Below are positions 45,230 to 57,615 of a stretch of DNA of 64,000 nt, piece after piece. A program made the position numbers and the translations under genes. The DNA comes from Linyphia triangularis (Eukaryota > Arthropoda > Arachnida > Araneae > Linyphiidae), in the NCBI GenBank assembly GCA_963978545.1, contig OZ021724.1:101506163-101570162 (forward strand). The letters run 5' to 3'. Each line of letters opens with the position of its first letter. Within the stretch, counting starts at the first letter, position 1. The notes below the pieces were generated by a model, which worked only from the letters and a program-made list of their open reading frames with translations, searched no databases and was not told the origin of the DNA.

Positions 45230-46470
45230 TGCTTTCTGATTAAAGCCAGGTAACGAGACAGGGGTGAGACCTGTTCTGCTTCGGCATGGAATGACTCCTA
45301 TGGAACTCACATAAACTCTCTAAGACATTTTCCTTCAATAAACAATTTTTCAATTAGAACTTTATGATTAAAGCAATCTGAGGGTTCCGGTTTGAACTGG
45401 TTCTGCATCGCCATGGAATGACTCCTATGGAACCCACATAAACTCTACTAAAAATTTCACTTTAATAAATAATTTTTCAAATAGGACTTCATGATTAAAT
45501 ATATTGTTGCGTGGACGGGTTCGAAAGATTTGAAGCCAAAGCAGATCAAAACTTGCAGAAATTTATTCCAAAATAACTCTTCACAGTTCTCTTACAGCTC
45601 CAGAACTTCTTGTTCTAGTAGACACAATACAGGTCTTTTCACAACAATAGAGCTCAAAACAGCAGTTAAAAACTTGACAACACAACTGCTCAATCGCCGC
45701 AAAAGACAATGCAATACAGTTCGCTTTAGAATTACTCAGTAATTCCAGTCAACTAATGGACTCAGCTAACAACTAACTCAGTGACTCAAAATCCAAGAAC
45801 TGACTAACCCTACTCACGCCGTCCTTATATAGGAGTGGTGAATCTTCGCGAGACTTCCAGAGAGAGAAATTTTGAGAACTTTCCAGATCGTAGTCGAAAA
45901 GAATACATGTACATGGGATACATGAAGTACATGTACCGAAAATGTCGCCAAATGGTCGCCAAGTTTGGCGATATTTGGCGATTTCTCGCCAAATTTGGCG
46001 ACAAAAATTAGTCGCCAAAACCGTCACCAACTTGGCGAGATTCCCATTACCATAATGTTAAATGCCCTGCTCCTTAAAACTCGCTTCCCAGAGTTACCTC
46101 TGTAAAACCCGTTATCAAGCATTGAGAGGCTCATTGCAGGGAAACCAAACCATTGCATTGCCTTATGCGAAATGTACAGAAATTCATCTATTTACAAAAT
46201 TAGCACTACGAAATATTTACAAATATACAAAAATTCGTAACAATATCTAAAGGGACAGGGTTGAGATCTGTTATGAATTGGTATGGAATGACTCCTATGG
46301 ATCCTACATTAACTCTCCTAAAAATTTCACTTCAATAAACAATTTTTCCAACAGAACTTTATGATTAAAGTAATCTAAGGGGGTCAGGTCGGGACCTTTT
46401 CGAAATGGGAGCACAATGACTCCTATAGATCTCACATTAACTCTTCTAAAAACTTCACGCACCGCCTGTT
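45230..46470. repeat. ~125-bp tandem repeat, four units, split by a solo LTR
   Basis: GGAATGACTCCTATGGA or a close variant recurs at 45288, 45415, 46285 and about 46413; removing the LTR makes all spacings 122 to 128 bp. Each unit continues with CACATAAACTCT, AAAATTTCACTTYAATAAA and AACTTTATGATTAAAG. No coding content. Confidence 0.75.
45505..46242 (-). mobile_element. Solo LTR, family 2, copy 1
   Basis: 738 bp bounded by TGTTGCGTGGAC and ATTCGTAACA with a 4-bp duplication ATAT on both sides (45501-45504 and 46243-46246). Matches 57856-58596. The minus-strand promoter region has CCTATATAAGG. A middle section is packed with TTGGCGA / TCGCCAA in both orientations (45940-46040). No internal domain or second LTR nearby, so it is a recombination product. 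Confidence 0.9.
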
Positions 46471-47319
46471 CACCAAACGCTTTCCATCTAAATACAGCAC
46501 TTAAGTGCTTAAGCTTGGACTCATACAATCTATCTCTCCAAAAAAAAAAACTTTAATACACTGTATGTAGCCACACAATCACACAAGTGATTTATTTGTA
46601 CATTTAAACAGACTCCGATATCAGATGAAGAAGAAGATACACCAATAAGGCCATTAAAGTAATTTATATGTCCTCTCTTGTCTATTGTGCATCCCTTCGA
46701 TATCGCCCTCAAAAAAAGTCCTCAAAATTTCACGCGCAATCTGTCGCACAAACTTTTAACTTCTAACTCGTCTGTAGTCACGAATAGTAACCAGGGCCCT
46801 CGCATTGTCCGTGCCTGGTACTTAGCACCTGAAATATTGCCCAGTTGCGTCACATGACAGACCCCCCCCCCCCCCCCTGTGAAATGATGGGCATCCTACA
46901 GATGGGGTCCCTGTCATGGGGGGGGGGGGTTATGGTTCGTTGCGCATGCGCTGACATCTTTCTAGATTTATGGCCGGAGATGCTGTTTCCGAGCTGATAC
47001 GATAAGGTTTGCAGTTTGTCAGCTTTTAGGGTGTTGTTTTATTTATTTTTTAATGTTGTTATAGATGATTTTTTTTTTTTGTACATTTTGAATAGGTTCT
47101 GAATGCCAGATGGGTTGAAAAGGAAAAGCCAGTTCGCTTTATCGGTAGAAAAAGACTCTCAGTAAAGCTTGCTAATCGGACAGCCATTTTCGCCAAACTG
47201 AGAATTAAAAAGTTCTAATTTAAATTGAAACTTTAAACCATTTTTTTTCTTGTTTTAAGTAAATATTAATTGGTTTGTACTCTCAACGACTTATTATCTG
47301 GAGAAGAATTTTTCCCTCT
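46471..47319. other. Unassigned sequence with poly-C, poly-G and an NRF1-like palindrome
   Basis: A C run at about 46861-46877 and a G run at about 46919-46930 are each next to CATGACAG or CTGTCATG, so they can pair. TTGCGCATGCGCTGA, an NRF1-type palindrome, lies at 46943. No gene. Confidence 0.4.
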
Positions 47320-47740
47320 TTTAAAAGTGATCCAAGTTTGTGTTAAATATTACGTCATTGATGACGTATTATTTATTGCCAAATTGGCTGACTTTTAAAA
47401 GATGAAGGATCTTAACGTTAGAAAAAACATATCGTCTGCAACTTTTTTAATTGAAAATTAAAAAGTGGTGAGTTACCAGATAAAAAAAAAAGAGGCTCAT
47501 TTTTGGCAAGCTATGACATATTTGGCGATCGGATTCAGTTCACCTCATTCAAATTCATTTTTTGGACAGTTTCGGCCATTTCGCCCCAGGTAAACCAGTG
47601 TACTAGCATTTCTCTACATTTTATTTAAAAAAAAAAAAAATTCAGACTGATGTTCGAATGAAGTACTTAAACTCACAGTCGCCTCTCGGACTACTACGGA
47701 ATATATACGTGGAAAGCTTTGAAAAGATCAACTGTCAAAC
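47320..47740. repeat. R5 interspersed repeat, copy 2
   Basis: Partner of 23560-23990 in the same orientation. A GACGTCATTGATGACGTA-like inverted pair near 47355 replaces the simpler sequence in copy 1. Confidence 0.6.
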
Positions 47741-48224
47741 CCTGGTCAGTATCAATGAAAGCCGGTATTTTAGTTCTTAAAGAGATGGCAGTTGGTCACA
47801 AAAGACTAATGCAATCAGTGTTTTTGTTTCTTTTTATATTCAAACAAGTGCATTAAAGATCAGGAGTCTTTAATGTTGGCGAATATCTTCAGAAAGAAGC
47901 GTCGACAGTTCTCAGAGGGCTTTCATAATTGTCATCGGTGATCCCTCACCCAGTAATCAAGTTGTCACTAGTGGTTGTCACTTGCGCGCTCTGATAAGTG
48001 AGAGATCACCGATGGTGGATGTGCCCACTCACTTTTCTTTTGTTTAAAAGTGGACTTCCATCGAAGACGTTGACATCCAGAGAAGGTTGTCGAACTCTTG
48101 CAGTCGTCAATGTGTAAATTATCAACCTCTTTCTGTCAGTGTTCTTTTACCATAACAAAAGGACGACATCGGCAATTATATCACTTTTGTCGGACCTTAG
48201 GTTCGCTGAAATAGCTAGGAGTGT
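47741..48224. other. Unassigned, moderately GC-richer sequence
   Basis: 47860-48110 holds TGATCCCTCACC..GAGAGATCACCGATGG, an imperfect inverted pair at 47938 and 47999, flanking CTTGCGCGCTC. No exon. Confidence 0.35.
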
Positions 48225-48955
48225 GGAACATCGCACAACTTTCAATTACACTATAATACTGACATGGATTTGTGTAATTTACCGTTATTATATTTTCATC
48301 ATTCATTTATAAGAAATGGTCAGTTTGGCGATTTTTTTTTCTATGATTCTTGTATGGATCTAAAATAACAAAAAACCTTAGCCAAAATGGTGATTTTGGC
48401 TATATACTTTTCGATAACCCTTATATTATCCTTTATTATAAGCAAAGCTGAGAGGAAGAGAAAAAACGATCGTTGATGAGGTATGCTTAAGGAAAGAGAA
48501 TTCTGTGTTGTAAGCATTCGTTTTTTAACTTTTTACGCCTTTGATACATTTTTAAGGGAATTTCGCTATTGGGGATGTTTATAGCACCTTAAGAATCATT
48601 ACCACAGTGATTTCGATCAAAATCGTTTGAGTCGTTTTTAGCAATTATTGAAAAACATGATTTTTTCAAGGGCAGCTAATTAATGCTCATGCGCAATTTT
48701 GACAAAAACCTTAATGGTGGATCACTGAGCCATCACCATTCCCCACACCAAATTGGAACATCGTAGGTCAATTTGTTTGAGAGTTAATGCTGACCAAGTA
48801 CACACAGACATTTTTTCTAGATCACTTTTTTGAAATCAGGATGTTTCACATCGTGCAGAAATGCAAAAAAATCGAAATTGTTTTTTCACCGAATGCTATA
48901 CTTTCATTACCTTATGTATACATATGAGTTATTGTAAGTAAAAAGTTATATTCAA
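48225..48955 (+). mobile_element. R3 interspersed repeat, copy 4
   Basis: Begins GGAGTGTGGAACATCGCAC and follows the R3 order through ATGGTCAGTTTGGCGA, ACCTTAATGGTGGATCAC and TATGTATACATATGAG to TTGTAAGTAAAAAG. Confidence 0.62.
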
Positions 48956-50100
48956 AAGTGAAAATATTTACCTGCTATTTTTAACTTAAGTAAATGATGA
49001 ATAACATACTCAGTTGTTTTACTTAAAATAACAGTGCAATTCTTTGGCTGACGTTCGGAACATTTTGGCCCTATTTTCTATTCGTAAACATATAAGAATT
49101 ATAAAGTTATGATGAATCTAACAGTTACGTTTTTTATATAATATTACTTAGTGACAAAATTATATGGAAAAATAATTACTTTAACTAGGTCAAATATACA
49201 TTTATATGCGTGTCCCGTGAGTCGGTAGATTATAAATTTATTTTTAACCTAGTTGAAATAACTATTTTTCAATATAACTTTGCCCCCAACTAGAGTTATA
49301 TAAAATAAAAACATAAGTGGTAGAATCATAATAATTTTAGAATTCTAATTTGTTTACGAGTAGAACAAAAGAGCTAAAATGCATCGTGTGTACAGCAGAG
49401 AATTTCCTATCGATATCCAAAATACTCAATACTCAGACAGTTATGAATTTTCATCCGTTAAGTTTCACCACAATTTTGTACTCGCTGATGTAAGATACTA
49501 TTGTGAAATTTCTAAAACTGTACTTAAAATTAAACAAGTGTTAGTAGAAATAAAAACAAGTAATGCTCTGCGAAAATATTTCCAATATAATCGATGAAAT
49601 CGAAATTGGTCTACAAATGGTAATATTATTTAAAAAAATTTCAGTTAGTGACTTAAACTATTGTAACTTATGTTTGTAACTGTACAGTTTTTATGCCTTT
49701 GAAAATTAACAATATTTACATTTTTTTTCTAGTTTTCAAGGATACATCACCAATTTCTCAGCAATGAAACAATCATAAGAGACTCAATAGGTGAGTTATA
49801 TCACATTTTTAGAATTTGAATTAGATATCGATTCATTTTTAGAATGGGTAAGCGAAGTATCATTGTGTCCCTTTTGAAAAAAAATAGCATCATAAAAATT
49901 ATGCAATGTTTTTGATTCCAATCATATAGAAAATGTTAAGTGTTTACTCGAAGAAGCAACGTAAAGATTTATTTTTATTAATTTTTATAATATTTGAAAT
50001 TAATAAAATAATGAAAATTTATAGATATTTACTAATAAAAATATCGATTTCTCGCAAATAGCTGTAAACTATTTATAGGATTAATAATTTTTAGTTATAT
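48956..50100. other. Unassigned AT-rich sequence
   Basis: The 72-codon frame at 49379 has no recognisable motif and no splice context I would trust. No repeat match. Confidence 0.35.
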
Positions 50101-50101
50101 A

Positions 50102-50304
50102 CACTGTTAAAAATTTTATTCCACCTTGCACTAAATATTGGTTCCCATTTATAGCTGCAACCAACATTCGGTGCTTAGTTTAAAGATTTGATGGTACTTA
50201 CGGTCCGTGGTAGCACCATTAAATCGTGAAACTAAGCACCAAATTTTGGTTGCAGCAAAATGGGAACCAATATTTGGTGCAAGGTGGATTAAAATTTGTA
50301 ACAG
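50102..50304. mobile_element. Foldback MITE with ~88-bp arms
   Basis: TTCCACCTTGCACTAAATAT in the left arm mirrors ATATTTGGTGCAAGGTGGA in the right. The arms (50102-50189 and 50210-50304) pair over nearly their whole length, leaving about 20 bases as a loop. TA at each edge and a CACTGTTA/TAACAG terminus suggest a mariner-like origin. A transcript would fold into a long hairpin. Confidence 0.85.
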
Positions 50305-50407
50305 TATAAGATGAATGCTAATAGTATTACAGGAGAGAAAATGTGTTGCAACTGTAACCTGAGTTTTTCTCTGAGTGTCGTTTTCAGTGCCTCGGCATGT
50401 TTTCTTA

Positions 50408-50654
50408 AGCCGGATTTACAAGCTACCAGTCGGGGTTCCTGTTTAGATGGCCAGTTCTGTGACTTCAGCTAAACAACCGCTGTGACGTCTGTTGGTGATC
50501 ACGGCAGAGCTCACGTGATTGGATGATGGGTGTTGCCGAAACCAGTAAATAGAAAATGTTCCGTTTACTGGAACCAGTAGCCATGTGACGTCACATGACG
50601 TCACAGACTGGCGATCTATACTGGAATCCCGACTGGTAACATGTAAATCCGGCC
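50408..50654 (+). mobile_element. Harbinger-like MITE with paired CRE palindromes
   Basis: Ends AGCCGGATTTACAAGCTACC and, inverted, GGCCGGATTTACATGTTACC; TTA borders both sides (50405-50407 and 50655-50657), matching the 3-bp target of PIF/Harbinger. Inverted ends cover about 33 bp. Two perfect TGACGTCA sites lie at 50586-50593 and 50596-50603. No protein; 247 bp. Confidence 0.82.
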
Positions 50655-50669
50655 TTAGATTTCAGTTGC

Positions 50670-50990
50670 TTCAAGCCTGATTTACACGCTGCCAAATTTT
50701 CCCTTACCTTTGAATTCTGTTGTCAATCCTCCGCCTTTTTCGTGAGGAGGATTCAGCAACTCGAGACGTTTCGCAGCATTTTTTATTCGGTTCGTGGTTG
50801 CAGATCCGTATCAAAGTAACTAAACACAGGCATTGCCTTGCATCGAATTTCCGCATCAAACCTGGTGGTCCTCTCGAGTGGCGGCATCCAACCACGTGGC
50901 GTCTAAGAGGTGCCTCTCGAGCAAGTAGGGTTAAGCGAGCATTACGCCCCCTATCGGTGATCACAAGAGAACACAGGTGATAGGATAATA
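50670..50990. other. GC-richer segment open on both strands
   Basis: Both strands carry an 86-codon frame (about 50704-50980). Neither shows a motif I know. The left border CCTGATTTACACGCTGCC resembles a Harbinger-type terminus, so this may be the end of a larger relative whose other end is not found. Confidence 0.3.
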
Positions 50991-51039
50991 GAATTAGATA
51001 GTATAGTACAGTACGCCAAAAAAAAAAAAAAAAAAAAAT

Positions 51040-51890
51040 CCGAACGATGGCTATATCTTGTATTCTAATTGATTAAATAACAAAAGTCAACTTCTGTTTT
51101 AAATTGTGGAAGGTCTTTTATAATTGTATATATATATATATATTTTTATCATGAGGGGTCATCTACATATTATAACTAAGCCAAACTTTAAAAAGTTCGA
51201 TGGCAAACCCCATAATATTATACCATGTTTAGATTTAGAAACCAAAAAAAAACGTCTAAATACCAAATTTCATAATTTTCCAATGAGAGGTTAGTAATTT
51301 AAATAATGTAAAAAAAAAAAAAAAATCCACCAAAATGGCGATGTTTTTCGAAATAAATTACATTGTCCTTTCTTGTGCGTGAAACGAAAAAAATCCATTG
51401 TGAATGGGCGGTGATCAGGGGCAGAGAGCTCTGTGTTAAAGGCACACGTTTTTCAATTTGTCACGCTTTTTTCACCTTTCTACGGGAATTTTGGAGGTGA
51501 GGATGTTTAGAACACCTTCAGAGACATTACCACAGCAATTTTGATTTGTATCGTTAGAGCCGTTTTTTAGCAATCATTGAAAAACATGATTTTTTCAATG
51601 GCAGTCACCTTATGCGCATGCGCGATTTTAACGAAAACCTTAATGTTAGGTCTCATGATCACCACTAACCCGCACACCAAATTTGAACTTCCTATGTCAA
51701 TTTGTTCATGAGTTATGCTGACCACATACACACAGACGCACATTTTTTCTAGATCACTTTTTTGAAATCAGGATGTTCCAAACTAAGGAAAATGCTAGAA
51801 AATCGATTTTTTTTTACTGAATGCTAAACTTTCATTATCCTATGTATACATACGGGTAATTGAAAGTAAAAAATAATATCAGGAAATAAT
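51040..51890 (+). mobile_element. R3 interspersed repeat, copy 5, with alternative 5' part
   Basis: From 51360 onward it follows R3 (ATGCGCATGCGCGATTTTA, AACCTTAATGTTAGGTC, TATGTATACATACGGG). Upstream, 51050-51290 instead matches 24180-24780, including a short (AT)n at 51127. Two 5' versions of R3 therefore exist. Confidence 0.6.
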
Positions 51891-51921
51891 TGGCAGAAAT
51901 GTAAATTAAAGATATTATCCT

Positions 51922-53578
51922 ACCATTGTAACCTAATTATTGTTGTTCAATTCTGATGTAAGAACTTAGAGAGCATTTTGATATTCAAACAAAAAAATTA
52001 AATAATAAGGTTGTTTTGGGATCATGTACTTCAGATTTGTCTTTTAATGGAAACTAAATTCCAGCAAAACTGATAATAACTACACAAAAATAACAGTGCA
52101 AAACTAACCATTGTAACCTAATTATTGTAGTTCAATTCTGATGTAAGAACTTAGAGAGCATTTTGATATTCAAACAAAAAAATTAAATAATAAGGTTGTT
52201 TTGGGATCATGTACTTCAGATTTGTCTTTTAATGGAAACTAAATTCCAGCAAAACTGATAATAACTACACAAAAATAACAGTGCAAAACTAATCATTATA
52301 ACCTAATTATTGTAGTTCAATTCTGATGTAAGAACTTAGAGAGCATTTTGATATTCAAACAAAAAAATTAAATAATAAGGTTGTTTTGGGATCATGTACT
52401 TCAGATTTGTCTTTTAATGGAAACTAAATTCCAGCAAAACTGATAATAACTACACAAAAATAACAGTGCAAAACTAATCATTATAACCTAATTATTGTAG
52501 TTCAATTCTGATGTAAGAACTTAGAGAGCATTTTGATATTCAAACAAAAAAATTAAATAATAAGGTTGTTTTGGGATCATGTACTTCAGATTTGTCTTTT
52601 AATGGAAACTAAATTCCAGCAAAACTGATAATAACTACACAAAAATAACAGTGCAAAACTAATCATTATAACCTAATTATTGTAGTTCAATTCTGATGTA
52701 AGAACTTAGAGAGCATTTTGATATTCAAACAAAAAAATTAAATAATAAGGTTGTTTTGGGATCATGTACTTCAGATTTGTCTTTTAATGGAAACTAAATT
52801 CCAGCAAAACTGATAATAACTACACAAAAATAACAGTGCAAAACTAACCATTGTAACCTAATTATTGTAGTTCAATTCTGATGTAAGAACTTAGAGAGCA
52901 TTTTGATATTCAAACAAAAAAATTAAATAATAAGGTTGTTTTGGGATCATGTACTTCAGATTTGTCTTTTAATGGAAACTAAATTCCAGCAAAACTGATA
53001 ATAACTACACAAAAATAACAGTGCAAAACTAACCATTGTAACCTAATTATTGTAGTTCAATTCTGATGTAAGAACTTAGAGAGCATTTTGATATTCAAAC
53101 AAAAAAATTAAATAATAAGGTTGTTTTGGGATCATGTACTTCAGATTTGTCTTTTAATGGAAACTAAATTCCAGCAAAACTGATAATAACTACACAAAAA
53201 TAACAGTGCAAAACTAATCATTATAACCTAATTATTGTAGTTCAATTCTGATGTAAGAACTTAGAGAGCATTTTGATATTCAAACAAAAAAATTAAATAA
53301 TAAGGTTGTTTTGGGATCATGTACTTCAGATTTGTCTTTTAATGGAAACTAAATTCCAGCAAAACTGATAATAACTACACAAAAATAACAGTGCAAAACT
53401 AACCATTATAACCTAATTATTGTAGTTCAATTCTGATGTAAGAACTTAGAGAGCATTTTGATATTCAAACAAAAAAATTAAATAATAAGGTTGTTTTGGG
53501 ATCATGTACTTCAGATATGTCTTTTAATGGAAACTAAATTCCAGCAAAACTGATAATAATTACACAAAACTAATTTAC
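51922..53578. repeat. 185-bp satellite, nine units
   Basis: Unit starts are at 51922, 52107, 52292, 52477, 52662, 52847, 53032, 53217 and 53402, every spacing exactly 185 bp. Units differ by only a few bases. A diagnostic pair near the start is ACCATTGTA (units 1, 2, 6, 7) or ATCATTATA (3, 4, 5, 8); unit 9 is ACCATTATA. The first unit is the most different (TTGTTG for TTGTAG). No coding frame. Confidence 0.97.
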
Positions 53579-54897
53579 AAACCTTCAATAAAAATGATTA
53601 AATAAATGAAACATTTGGCTATACATCTAAACGCTTCTTTTTAGTAATTCATCGGGAAATAGCGCAAATAAATTCTAACACCCAATGCACAGAGGCAATT
53701 AAAATTTAATTAAACGTCCATAATAAATTATCCGCTAAAAGGCGAAGCAAAGGCTAAATATCCATCCGAACTTTTTTTTTGTAATAGAATATTTTTTTTT
53801 ATATATATTCTTCTCGCATCGCCTTCATTATTCCTTGAAACAAAAACAAAAAAATCAAAAAATAGAGAAGAAAATATTCCAAGGAGATAATTTTCACACT
53901 GCATTAAGCACCCCCCACCCCTCTTAATTTTCTTCGTCGTTGCATTAAGAAACACGCAGGTTTTGATAGTGTAAGAAAATTAAAAACTCCGATGGACAAA
54001 AATATTAAAGGAAAGATGAAAGGGAGAAAAAAAAAATGCGCCCTAACTCCGAGAGTTATAAAAAAAAAAAAAAAAAAAAAAATCCATAAATCAAATTTTC
54101 TCCGATAATTACCTAAAAGCTCTTCGCGTTTCTTTCGCTTCGTTTCCTCTTTTATTTCTTTTCTCTTTTTTATGATTTTCTTCTTCCCCCTTTTTACACT
54201 TTTTTACAACTTTCTTTTTCGCTTCTCCGTCCCATTTTTTTAAGCTTTTTGCTCGAGTTACTAAGAGAAGATTTTAGCTCTATTTTTTTTAAATACTTCG
54301 GTTGCATCTCCGAATCCGGATTTTATCGGAATTTTTTTTTTTTTTTTTCGTACAGTGAAGAAATGTAGGCAGGCTTAGTTTTATATATATATATATATAA
54401 AACGAATTTTAAAATGAAAGGGGACTGTAAAGCGACAAGCTAACTTTACAACCTCCTACCCCCTTTACCATTAAATTAGAAATCAAAAGTAAAAACTTTT
54501 TTTTTAAGTGCTTTTTAGATGAATTTACTCAACTGCCTCATTATTACCTTCCAAAATTTAGAGGGTCTGGGTCTTTATTTTTAGGATTATTTTTCTGAAA
54601 TTTTTTATGCAGTAATGTATTATGCTTTAAAACTAAAAAACACTATTTTAAATTTTAAGTTTAAAAAAAAAAAAAAAAAATTTAAATTAAAAAACTTCAA
54701 AATTTTGATATTTCCTAAATTTGATATATCTTAAAAACTTATTTAAAAAACTACTTCATTTTTGAATAAAATAACTTCTTATGATTCATATAAAAAATTG
54801 TCTTTATGATTTTTTCAATAAAGTAATTAGAAAATATTAAAAAAAAATATGTTGTACTCAAAAACTGTATAAAATCCATAGTATGCTAAGCTTCTAA

Positions 54898-54901
<4 letters not shown>
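53579..54901. other. Unassigned sequence rich in pyrimidine and A runs
   Basis: Long CTTTTTTC-type tracts at 54120-54260, A runs at 54059 and 54663 and a T run near 54330. No gene. Confidence 0.4.

Positions 54902-54962
<61 letters not shown>
54902..54962. repeat. (AT)n microsatellite
   Basis: About 30 AT units in AT-rich unique sequence. Confidence 0.97.
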
Positions 54963-54968
<6 letters not shown>

Positions 54969-55834
54969 TGAAGACAAATTAAAGAAATATAAATGAAAAA
55001 TAATTGTGGAAAGTTTCATCGATTTATAACAAGTAGTTTTTAAGTTGTATCAATTTTAACACAAAAAAGAGACAAAAAGCCATCACCGAGAAAAACAGTT
55101 TCAAAGTTTCAAGATAGCATGTCTAAGATACAGTTGTCATGTAACAAAAACTTAAATATTTCAAGTTCTACTAATGATAAAAACAAAATTCTTATGCCAT
55201 TTTATTCAAAAATATTTTTATTATTTTTTACAATAATAAAAACTTTTTTGAGAATTTTAGAAATTTTGAGTTCCAGACCCACTTAAGTTTGGATAAGATT
55301 TTATTTCTACCCCCCCCCCCCCCTCTTCATTCTACTCATAAACCAAACCTTTACCACATGTAAGTGTGATGTAATTTAAGACTAAAAGTGCAGAAATATG
55401 CAATTTGTTTATATCATTGAGCATCTGATGTAGTTATCTTATCTTTATTATATTTTGGCAAGTATACACTTTAAAAAATGTAATGCTGTGGTAATGAATT
55501 TGGCTTCTGTCTATGGCAGCTTTCCCCACTTACTTTTGGAGACGGGGCGTTATGACTTATGTTGGAGCTTTTCGAGTGCTGAAGATTTATACCGAATACG
55601 CCAATATCTGCATCGTAAATTACAATCGATTAAATATAAAGCATTTCTAAAAACTGAAAAAAAGTATTGAATTTTTTGGATCTTAATAAAATTAAAATCA
55701 AAGTTTGATTTTTTTAAATTTTTTTTTTCAAATTGTAATAATAATAATAATAATTATAAAAAACTATTATGATTACGTAAGTCAACATCTAAATAATATA
55801 ACCTATAAAAACAAAAAATTTAATACAAATCCTT
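54963..55834. other. Unassigned AT-rich sequence
   Basis: A C run at 55311-55323. The 71-codon frame at 55455 is more complex than its neighbours but unsupported. Confidence 0.4.
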
Positions 55835-56325
55835 TAAATGCAATGCCAAATTCTATATTTATTAACATAGCACCGATTCTGTAAACACCGTGTGCTCGGT
55901 GTTTGCCTCTAATTTTAAATATCAAAAACATTTCTATCAGCAAAATGTGCGGCAAATTACGTTTCAAAATTTATTTATTGAAAATGAAAGTGAATTCAAG
56001 CACTTTCATCCCAATATCTTTTATTTATTCTGATTAAAACGATTTTATTATTAGATTTTTTTTTAAAATAGTTTTGGCAACAGGAAAGAGTTTCTACAAT
56101 AATTGGTGGAATGCCTTTTCAGTTGGTTTATTAGTATTCCATAAAATGGCCTTTTAGTGGCAGTTACAGCCCCAAAATTTGATAGAATGCATTATCATTG
56201 ACATCAAATCTATCTGCCAAGTTACAGCCTGATTGGATGACGGCAAGGGGGTTAAGGGGGTGGCGCAGATTTGCCCGCCATCGACAAAAATGCACACAAA
56301 ATCGAATTTAATACAAAAGATTTAA
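55835..56325 (-). mobile_element. R2 interspersed element, copy 6
   Basis: Near full-length without expansion: ATTAACATAGCACCGATTCT, AAAACATTTCTATCAGCAAA, TTTATTTATTCTGATTAAAA, GGATGACGGCAAGGGGGTTA and AAAATCGAATTTAATAC. It is the best guide to the unexpanded family sequence. Confidence 0.7.
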
Positions 56326-56449
56326 AAAAGAAGCGAATCTTTTGTGACAATGTGACTTGACCTAACTATTAATAAAGATATTTAAACCATATCTTCAGAA
56401 TCCCCCGTTTGAGTCGAAATCAAAATTGTAATACAACGATGGTCAAATT

Positions 56450-56517
56450 TAGAGGTCGGAAATATCGATAAAAATAAATATCGATACTATACCTTTACAC
56501 GGAAAAAATATCGATAC

Positions 56518-56560
<43 letters not shown>

Positions 56561-57100
56561 GATTTTCAATTTTGCCATAAATGAAGGTTTTTGGGTCAAA
56601 TTTCTACATTTCATGAATTCATGTCATTGTTTTAATAAATAAATTATATTAATCAGAATAAATAAAATACATTTGAATGTCAATGCATAAATTCACATTT
56701 ATTTTTAAAGAAGAAATTTGTAATAGTAGTTTACCGCATATTTTTCCAATAGAGATGTTTTTAATATTTAAAATTAGATGTAAAGTCCAGGCACACGATG
56801 GCAAAAGAAACGGCGCTATGTTAATGACTACTAATAAATTATCTTATCTTTCCATTACATTATGTTTTCTTTTTGGTTAGGGGGCCATTTTAACTGTCCT
56901 TCAGCCAAATCCAAACTTTAGTTTTGAAGTTTTTGAAAAGGGAATAAAGAAAATCGAAAAAACACGGGGAACTACAAAACGATCATCAAAAAAACTAAAA
57001 ATGTTTTGAAAATATCGATATATCGGTGACTTGTATCGATATTTAAAAAAAAAAAAAAAATTGATAAAAATATCATCGTATCGATATATCGACGACGTCG
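56450..57100 (+). mobile_element. hAT-like element with TATCGATA-rich ends, copy 1
   Basis: Starts TAGAGGTCGGAAATATCGAT and closes in repeated ATCGATATATCGA near 57085. The interior matches 61454-62137 in reverse. It contains a T run of about 34, and an R2-like segment at 56640-56850. The right end and target duplication are worn. Confidence 0.65.
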
Positions 57101-57421
57101 AAATCGTTCAGTTTACTTTTCGATAAATATTCTTTCGGACTATTTGTTGCAACTAATATTAAGAAATCGTCCAAATGAGATTCGATTAAGTTATTCCTGT
57201 ATTAGTATTGGTGAAAAACATCTTGCTGAATGTCGCTTCAAATACTTTTTTGAATTTGTTCTGCATGCTAAACACTTACAACTTTGGACAAATTAAAATT
57301 ACACGCTCACACACACACACACAAAAAAAAGCTCATACCGTGAAGCTTGCTTTTTTGTTCTTCTGAGCTGCCGGTGGGCCTCAGAAAAATCTCTCTCTGA
57401 CTACGTTGTGGCTAACGCTGT
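57101..57421. other. Unassigned sequence
   Basis: Contains a short (CA)n near 57307. No gene. Confidence 0.4.
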
Positions 57422-57435
57422 TCTATGTGATTGGA

Positions 57436-57615
57436 TGCCGACCAAACGGTATAGTGGTTAGCGTGCTGGCTTCTAGACCGCGAGGTTGCGGGTTCCGAGT
57501 CCCGTGTTAGGCATGGGTGTTTTGTAAATGTATGTTGGCTTGTCTAATGACGAATGTTTCGGCGTACTATAGCCCTAGTGTTGCTGACGGCGCCAGATAA
57601 TCTGAATACAACCAA
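57436..57615 (+). mobile_element. tRNA-headed SINE, copy S6
   Basis: Complete copy, B box with the extra C, flanked by a 14-bp duplication TCTATGTGATTGGA (57422-57435 and 57616-57629). Confidence 0.93.

Noticed and set aside
49379..49597. 72-codon frame
   Set aside because: No family resemblance and typical length for chance frames here.
51922..53578. CRISPR-like regular repeats
   Set aside because: Units are contiguous 185-bp satellites with no unique spacers, in eukaryotic DNA.
55455..55670. 71-codon frame of fairly complex composition
   Set aside because: No recognised motif, no splice or promoter evidence, and AT-rich context; possible but unsupported.
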